The position numbers and the translations under genes were made by a program. A stretch of 9,827 nt of DNA from Syntrophorhabdus sp. (lineage in GTDB: Bacteria > Desulfobacterota > BSN033 > UBA1163): the NCBI GenBank assembly GCA_020724025.1, contig DYHU01000136.1:1-9827 (forward strand). The letters run 5' to 3'. Positions 5,847 through 9,827 of the stretch are shown piece by piece. The notes below the pieces were generated by a model that did no database searches, had not been told where the DNA came from, and saw only the letters and a program-made list of their open reading frames with translations. Position 1 is the stretch's first letter, and the number at the start of each line of letters is the position of its first letter.

Positions 5847-7787
5847 ATGGACGCCCCCAAACCACTATTGATGGAGGGTCTGAGTCCACTTGATGCAGAG
5901 GCTGAGAAGAAGACGAAGGGTTTCCATCAGTGGTTTGTCCTCATCGTGGCTGCGGTTATGTCGCTCTATCATCTCTACGCCCTTAGCGGAATCACGGTGG
6001 TTACATCCGTCAAGCTCTATGCCGTCCATCTGGGGTTCAGTTTCTTTCTCGTCTTTCTTGTCTACCCACTGACCTCCAGTTCGAGAAGCGTCCGGAGCCG
6101 TTTTCCTATTTATGATCTTATCTTAGGAATCATTGGGGTTCTAACCTGTGCCTATGTGATCGTTTTCTACCAGGACTTCATCTTCCGGATTGACAACTCC
6201 CCCACCATTACCGATTTAATTTTTGGAGGGGTTTGTATCCTCCTTGTCCTTGAAATCTCTCGACGGACTATCGGCCTCTCCATGCCTATTGTGGCGGCGG
6301 TCTTTCTCGCTTATGCATTTGTTGGCTACCATATGCCTCAGGTTCTTCAACACCGGGGATATGATTTGGAGAGAGTCATCAGCCACATCTTCAGCGAGCA
6401 AGGGATCTTCAATATCCCAATTGGCATCTCTGTTCGTTATGTCTTCCTCTTCATTCTCTTCGGTTCTTTTCTCGAATTCAGCGGTGGGGGGAAGTTTTTA
6501 ATCGATCTGGCTACTGCGATGTTTGGAGGAACGAGAGGAGGGCCGGCAAAAGCCGAGACCGTCTCAAGCGCTTTCTTCGGCACCATTTCGGGTAGTGCGG
6601 TAGCCAATGTCATTGGAACCGGTACCTTCACGATTCCCATGATGAAGAGCGTTGGATATAAGAGTCACTTTGCAGCCGCAGTTGAATGTGTCTCCTCTAC
6701 CGGAGGGCAGATCATGCCACCGGTCATGGGAGCAGGGGCCTTCATTCTGGCAGAACTGGTGGGAATTTCTTATCTGGATGTCTGTATCGCTGCAGCCATT
6801 CCGGCAGTCCTTTACTTTTTTTCAATCATTGTCATGATCGACCTTGAGGCGGCTAAGACCGGACTGAGAGGACTTCCCTGGTCCGAACTTCCGCGAATCG
6901 GTCCTCTCATAAAGAAAAATTTTTTCTTTCTTGTTCCTATCTTTACACTCATCTTTTTCCTGGTGGGATTGAAAACGAGCGCAACGATGGCAGGGTTTTG
7001 GACGACTGTCGTCACATTTGCGATTACTTTTTTTAAAAAGGAGACCAGGATGGGAGGAAAAAGGATCTTGGACACCTTGGCCGATGGAGCGATAAAGGCC
7101 ACACAGGTAGCTGCTGTCTGTGCCTGCGCAGGGATCATTATCGGCATCACCGCCCTCACCGGAATAGGTCTCAAAGTCAGCTCGATCCTGATCGATCTCG
7201 GAGGCGTAAGCATTCTACTCTCCCTTTTCTTAGCCATGTGTATCAGCTTGATTTTAGGAATGGGGTTACCTACCACCGCCTCCTACATCATTTGTGCCGC
7301 TGTTGTCGCCCCTTCACTCATCAAGCTGGGTCTGCCTCCCATGGGCGCTCATCTTTTTATTTTCTATTTCAGTTGTCTCTCCGCCATCACACCTCCTGTG
7401 GCTGTGGCGGCTTATGTGGCGGCAGGGATTGCAAGGGCCAATCCAGTTAAAGTTGGGTTTACAGCGTGCCGACTCGGTATGGCAGCCTTTATCGTTCCGT
7501 ATATGTTTGTCTTTGGTCCGGCACTACTCCTTAAGGGAGAATTCTATAATATCCTCTGGGCAACGGTCACAGCGATTGTCGGTGTCACCCTTCTTGCCGC
7601 AGGCATAGAACGATGGTTTCTGGGGCAAGGCACTTCCTGGCTTCAGACGATGTTCCTTCTGGCAGCGGCCCTGCTCCTTATCAAACCTGGTCTCACCACA
7701 GATGCCATTGGTTTTGGTATTCTTGGAATCGTCTTTATTTTATGGGCGTGGGAGAAGAGGAAAAAGAGAAGCAATCCCCTTATGTGA
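5847..7787 (+). CDS. TRAP transporter fused permease (DctQ-DctM type, TAXI family)
   Basis: The 646-residue inner-membrane protein fuses a small 4-helix DctQ-like part (hydrophobic segments about 29-155) to a large DctM-like part of about 12 segments (from about residue 195), the usual form beside TAXI receptors. Signature stretches of the large part are GGTRGGPAKAETVSSAFFG (227-245), SAVANVIGTGTFTIPMM, STGGQIMPPVMGAGAF (284-299), GMGLPTTASYI and SAITPPVAVAAYVAAGIA. The family couples solute import to an ion gradient. I prefer the ATG at 5847, six bases after AAGGA (5836-5840) and two bases after the receptor's stop; a GTG at 5844 would overlap that stop by one base. A repeat element of about 303 bp begins five bases after the stop codon. 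Confidence 0.92.
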   Translation: MDAPKPLLMEGLSPLDAEAEKKTKGFHQWFVLIVAAVMSLYHLYALSGITVVTSVKLYAVHLGFSFFLVFLVYPLTSSSRSVRSRFPIYDLILGIIGVLTCAYVIVFYQDFIFRIDNSPTITDLIFGGVCILLVLEISRRTIGLSMPIVAAVFLAYAFVGYHMPQVLQHRGYDLERVISHIFSEQGIFNIPIGISVRYVFLFILFGSFLEFSGGGKFLIDLATAMFGGTRGGPAKAETVSSAFFGTISGSAVANVIGTGTFTIPMMKSVGYKSHFAAAVECVSSTGGQIMPPVMGAGAFILAELVGISYLDVCIAAAIPAVLYFFSIIVMIDLEAAKTGLRGLPWSELPRIGPLIKKNFFFLVPIFTLIFFLVGLKTSATMAGFWTTVVTFAITFFKKETRMGGKRILDTLADGAIKATQVAAVCACAGIIIGITALTGIGLKVSSILIDLGGVSILLSLFLAMCISLILGMGLPTTASYIICAAVVAPSLIKLGLPPMGAHLFIFYFSCLSAITPPVAVAAYVAAGIARANPVKVGFTACRLGMAAFIVPYMFVFGPALLLKGEFYNILWATVTAIVGVTLLAAGIERWFLGQGTSWLQTMFLLAAALLLIKPGLTTDAIGFGILGIVFILWAWEKRKKRSNPLM

Positions 7788-7792
7788 AATAA

Positions 7793-8095
7793 TTTCCCCT
7801 CCTCACCATCCCTCTCCCCAGCGAGACTGGGTCGCAATGGGCAGAACGTGAGAATGGAACAGACAAACGGATTCTAAAGCTTTAGAACGCGGGACATTAT
7901 TGAAGATGATGGACAAGTGTCCTTGGCGCTTGAAATGCAATGTTATCATGGCATTAGGGCTTTTGAAACTCACCCTTCAAAGGTTTCCGCTCTAAAGCTT
8001 TCTCATCCACCTGTCTGTTCCGTGTTAAGAGTCTTTGGGTCTTTTCCGAATTACGACACAGTCTCTGAGGGGAGAGGGGAAGGGTGAGGGGAGAA
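7793..8095. mobile_element. MITE-like element: ~303-bp imperfect inverted repeat
   Basis: The 388-base gap between permease and DapA-like gene is mostly one long inverted repeat. The left outer arm (7793-7834, starting TTTCCCCTCCTCACC) matches the reverse complement of the right outer arm (8054-8095, TTCTCCCCTCACCC...), both reaching a GAGACTG-GTCG core. A second arm pair lies inward: 7856-7894 and 7983-8021 share GGAACAGACA and AAAGCTTTAGA, with a shift of about 11 bases from unequal spacers. The 16-base perfect palindrome TTCTAAAGCTTTAGAA (7872-7887) lies in the left inner arm, and GGACAAGTGTCC (7911-7922) near the centre. There is no coding frame. Terminal repeats plus internal symmetry suggest a non-autonomous element, or at RNA level a very long stem. 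No target-site duplication is clear. Confidence 0.65.
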
Positions 8096-8175
8096 TGGAT
8101 TTTAGAAGTATTTTGTATTACGAAAAGGAAGAGGTTGGGGTGAAGCTTATCTGCTGATCGATATAGAGGTTTAGG

Positions 8176-9099
8176 ATGAAGAGAGATCTGATCTATCCTG
8201 AAGGGTCATGGGTTGCCCTGATCACCCCCTTTGATGGGAAGGGAAGTGTGGACATCGATGGGTTCAAACGTCTGGTTGATTTCCAGGCCTCCAACAGGAC
8301 AGGAGGCCTTCTTCTGATGGGCTCAACCGGTGAACCCACCTCCCTTTCCCACGACGAGAGGAGAGAGATCATTTCGGAAATGGCCCCCTATTGCAGGGGA
8401 AAGATCCCTGTCTTTTTCGGTGTCACCTGTGGTTCCACGGAGGCGACGATGGAGCTCGCTCAATTGGCTCAGGAGAAGGAAGCAGACGGCATCATGCTGG
8501 TCGTTCCTCCCTATATCGCTCCACCCCAACCTGCTGTTTACAGTTATTTAAAGACAATCTGCCAGTCCGTGACTATTGCTGTCGCGGTTTACAATAATCC
8601 CGCCCGGGTCATCGTCAACATTGATCCTCCGACCATTATTAAACTCTTTAAGGAATGTCCCAATCTGGTCGCTGACAAAGAGGCTGTTCCGAATGTGGTT
8701 CAACTCGCTTCAGTCATGGAAGGCACAGGAAGCCGTATCCGACTTCTCTGCTGTGATGCTCCCAATTATGCATTGACGATTCCGACACTCGGGATGGGAG
8801 GCCATGGGACAGCCAATGTGACCGGGAATGTGGCTCCAAGGGAGATGGCAGAGCTTTCAAAACCCTGGAAATCCTGGGAGGATGTCGTGAAGGGAAGGGA
8901 TTTCTATTTTGAATATCTCCCCCTGATGGAGGCGGCTTATTCAGCCACCAATCCGGTCGCGATCAAAGCAATGGTTAAATTAATGGGACTCCCTTCAGGC
9001 GATCCGCGTCCCCCCCTGCCAAAAATCGAGGGAGAGAAGTTGAAACCTTTGGAGGAAGTAATCCGGCGATTCAAGTTGAAAGAGAAATATATGGTTTAA
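8176..9099 (+). CDS. Dihydrodipicolinate synthase/N-acetylneuraminate lyase family (DapA-like) enzyme
   Basis: The 307-residue protein is a TIM-barrel of the DHDPS/NAL class I aldolase family. Residues that define the family are present: GSTGEPTSLS (49-58, Ser50-Thr51 where DHDPS has Thr-Thr), Tyr113 in VPPY, Tyr139 and Arg144 in VYNNPAR, and the Schiff-base Lys168 in VADKEAV. Spacing between these matches DapA (Thr51 to Tyr139 is 88, Tyr139 to Arg144 is 5). Arg144 is the residue that holds a carboxylate in DHDPS, so a substrate like aspartate semialdehyde is credible, in line with the Asd-like gene at the head of the cluster. Relatives include many pyruvate-aldolases and lyases of sugar-acid or aromatic catabolism. 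GAGG lies just before the ATG, downstream of the MITE-like element; the next gene follows after 16 bases. There is no dapB nearby. Family assignment is firm, substrate open. Confidence 0.88.
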   Translation: MKRDLIYPEGSWVALITPFDGKGSVDIDGFKRLVDFQASNRTGGLLLMGSTGEPTSLSHDERREIISEMAPYCRGKIPVFFGVTCGSTEATMELAQLAQEKEADGIMLVVPPYIAPPQPAVYSYLKTICQSVTIAVAVYNNPARVIVNIDPPTIIKLFKECPNLVADKEAVPNVVQLASVMEGTGSRIRLLCCDAPNYALTIPTLGMGGHGTANVTGNVAPREMAELSKPWKSWEDVVKGRDFYFEYLPLMEAAYSATNPVAIKAMVKLMGLPSGDPRPPLPKIEGEKLKPLEEVIRRFKLKEKYMV

Positions 9100-9115
9100 G
9101 TTAAGGGAGACATGG

Positions 9116-9502
9116 ATGGATATCGGCCAAATTTCAACTCCAATCTGGTACAGGGTGACCTTAGAAGCAGGAGAAGATCTGTTTCACGCTTTAAGAGATT
9201 TTTTCCAGAAAGAAAATCTGATGGAGGCCTATATTCTTTCATGTATCGGTTCTCTGGAGAGGGTCGTTCTTGCCTTCCCAAAGACGAAACAGATTCCTCC
9301 TGAGATTGAGCGGATCACCCTTGAAGAGCTCTTTGAAATTAACGGCGTTTCAGGCAATCTTAAGCAAGAGGCTGGAGAGATCAAGGTCCACCTTCATGGC
9401 TCCATCAGTAAAGCAGGGAGGGAGGTCAGCGGCGGGGCCATCAATGAAGGGACGCGAGTCTTTAAGATAGCGGAATTAGTGATGATCGGAATAAAAAAGT
9501 AA
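9116..9502 (+). CDS. PPC-domain (DUF296) protein, second diverged copy
   Basis: The 128-residue protein has the same single-domain PPC fold as the protein at 4428 but is diverged. Corresponding parts are LMEAYILSCIGSLERVVL (35-52), ELFEINGVSGNL (71-82), the HLHG motif (His92, His94), SGGAINEG (106-112) and the final AELVMIGI strand. It keeps the metal-type histidines and the GG turn. Of two ATGs, 9116 is in the long frame and has AAGGGAGA at good distance; the one at 9112 is in another frame. The gene starts 16 bases after the DapA-like gene. PPC proteins assemble as trimers; a mixed trimer with the first copy is possible but unproven. Function unknown. Confidence 0.75.
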   Translation: MDIGQISTPIWYRVTLEAGEDLFHALRDFFQKENLMEAYILSCIGSLERVVLAFPKTKQIPPEIERITLEELFEINGVSGNLKQEAGEIKVHLHGSISKAGREVSGGAINEGTRVFKIAELVMIGIKK

Positions 9503-9521
9503 CTCATCCGGAGGTTTTTCT

Positions 9522-9704
9522 GTGCCCCTTTACCCATTTCACTGTCAAAAATGTGATAAGACCTTTGAGGTTTTTCTTCGCGTGAGCGAAGTGAACCAGA
9601 AAATGACCTGTCCGTATTGTCAGGGAGATGATGTTGAAAGGTTATCTGATAAGGACCAAGATGATTTAACGCAGGGCGTCTGCGGAGTTAAAAAGGATAC
9701 CTGA
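9522..9704 (+). CDS. FmdB-type zinc-ribbon small protein
   Basis: The 60-residue protein begins MPLYPFHCQKC, the FmdB signature (usually MP-x-Y-x-Y-x-C-x-x-C), and has two CxxC pairs: Cys8/Cys11 and Cys30/Cys33 (TCPYC). These form a zinc ribbon. The tail is acidic and unrelated to any motif I know. The start is a GTG seven bases after GGAGG. FmdB was named from an amidase gene cluster where it was proposed as a regulator; its relatives are common near metabolic genes, and their role is mostly unknown. It ends the rightward operon 19 bases after the second PPC gene. A regulatory or metal-related role for the cluster is inferred only from position. Confidence 0.78.
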   Translation: MPLYPFHCQKCDKTFEVFLRVSEVNQKMTCPYCQGDDVERLSDKDQDDLTQGVCGVKKDT

Positions 9705-9718
9705 CTAAAATCTTAAAA

Positions 9719-9731
9719 TGGCAGTCTGCCA
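9719..9731. terminator. Candidate hairpin terminator between convergent genes
   Basis: TGGCA (9719-9723) and TGCCA (9727-9731) pair around GTC, in the 44-base gap between the FmdB-like gene and the minus-strand NAD+ synthetase gene. On the minus strand TTTT follows directly (9715-9718), so it better fits termination of the minus-strand gene; on the plus strand only ATT and later TTTT follow. The stem is short, hence modest confidence. Confidence 0.4.
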
Positions 9732-9748
9732 GATTCAAATTTTCCTTT

Positions 9749-9827
9749 TCAAAAATTTCTGTATTTATTGGTGACCGGGAGTCTCCGGTCTTTTCCAAGA
9801 GCCCGAAAGGATTTGAATTTGGGACCA
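9749..9827 (-). CDS. nadE: NAD+ synthetase-like protein, C-terminal end (partial, runs off window)
   Basis: On the minus strand the last 25 residues of a protein are visible, ending at TGA (9749-9751): PKFKSFRALGKDRRLPVTN, then KYRNF. The RALGKDRRLPVTN-x-x-R block is what I recognise as the C-terminus of glutamine-dependent NAD+ synthetases, which make NAD+ from deamido-NAD+, ATP and an amide donor. The protein ends at the usual distance after T-N, unlike the remnant at 1668-1862, so this is likely the intact gene. With only 25 residues the call rests on one motif. It is convergent with the catabolic operon. Confidence 0.6.
   Translation of the reverse strand, partial: GPKFKSFRALGKDRRLPVTNKYRNF

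Noticed and set aside
2238..9099. Lysine/diaminopimelate biosynthesis operon (asd plus dapA)
   Set aside because: The two genes are separated by a transporter and other enzymes, no dapB, lysC or dapL/dapF is present, and the Asd-like active site is altered. It cannot be fully excluded.
9773..9796. Rho-independent terminator GACCGG-GAGTCT-CCGGTC followed by TTTT
   Set aside because: The palindrome lies inside the minus-strand NAD+ synthetase coding end and is conserved at protein level, so a terminator role is not needed to explain it.
1711..9808. Dispersed REP-like repeat: GGAGTCTCCGGTC cores at 1727-1739 and 9778-9790
   Set aside because: Both copies translate on the minus strand to the same protein block (GKDRRL), so they are explained as homologous NAD+ synthetase coding sequence rather than a non-coding repeat.
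9803..9827. tRNA 3' end, suggested by GATTTGAATTTGGGACCA
   Set aside because: No matching acceptor or T-arm pairing is visible and the minus strand is an open protein-coding frame here.

Overview
The window looks like chromosomal accessory DNA from an anaerobic or facultative bacterium, most plausibly a deltaproteobacterium (Desulfobacterota) or relative. This is an inference from gene style: a sigma-54 activator with its own -24/-12 promoter, a TRAP-TAXI transporter, catabolic-looking paralogues of lysine-pathway enzymes and strong AGGAGG ribosome sites. There is no ribosomal RNA or other marker gene to confirm it.

Layout. At the left edge a minus-strand sigma-54-dependent regulator (GAF sensor plus the first residues of the AAA+ domain) runs off the window. 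It is preceded by a textbook sigma-54 promoter (793-808). Diverging from it is a toxin-antitoxin pair, a ribbon-helix-helix antitoxin and a MazF/PemK toxin, driven by a perfect TTGACA-N17-TATAAT promoter with an inverted repeat over its -10 box. Immediately behind mazF, on the opposite strand, lies a broken 3' end of a NAD+ synthetase gene (1668-1862), followed by about 370 bp with no clear gene.

From 2238 to 9704 eight genes all read rightwards: an aspartate-semialdehyde-dehydrogenase-like oxidoreductase, an M29-aminopeptidase/NicX-like metalloprotein, a PPC-domain (DUF296) protein, a TAXI-family TRAP substrate-binding protein, a fused TRAP permease, a DHDPS/DapA-family lyase or aldolase, a second PPC-domain protein and an FmdB-type zinc-ribbon protein. 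Gaps are short (2 to 123 bp) except for a 388-bp gap between the permease and the DapA-like gene. That gap holds a roughly 303-bp imperfect inverted repeat resembling a MITE. At the right edge, convergent on the minus strand, is the C-terminus of another NAD+ synthetase-like gene.

How the genes may work together (inference). The TRAP-TAXI system would import an organic acid. The M29/NicX-like protein and the two PPC proteins could open or process it. The DapA-like enzyme, with Schiff-base lysine and supporting residues intact, could do a pyruvate-type aldol or retro-aldol step. The Asd-like enzyme could handle the resulting semialdehyde. The Asd-like protein has unusual residues next to its catalytic cysteine, and the M29-like protein appears to lack one canonical metal-binding glutamate. 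Together with the transporter, this points to a catabolic pathway with an unidentified substrate rather than lysine biosynthesis or peptidolysis.
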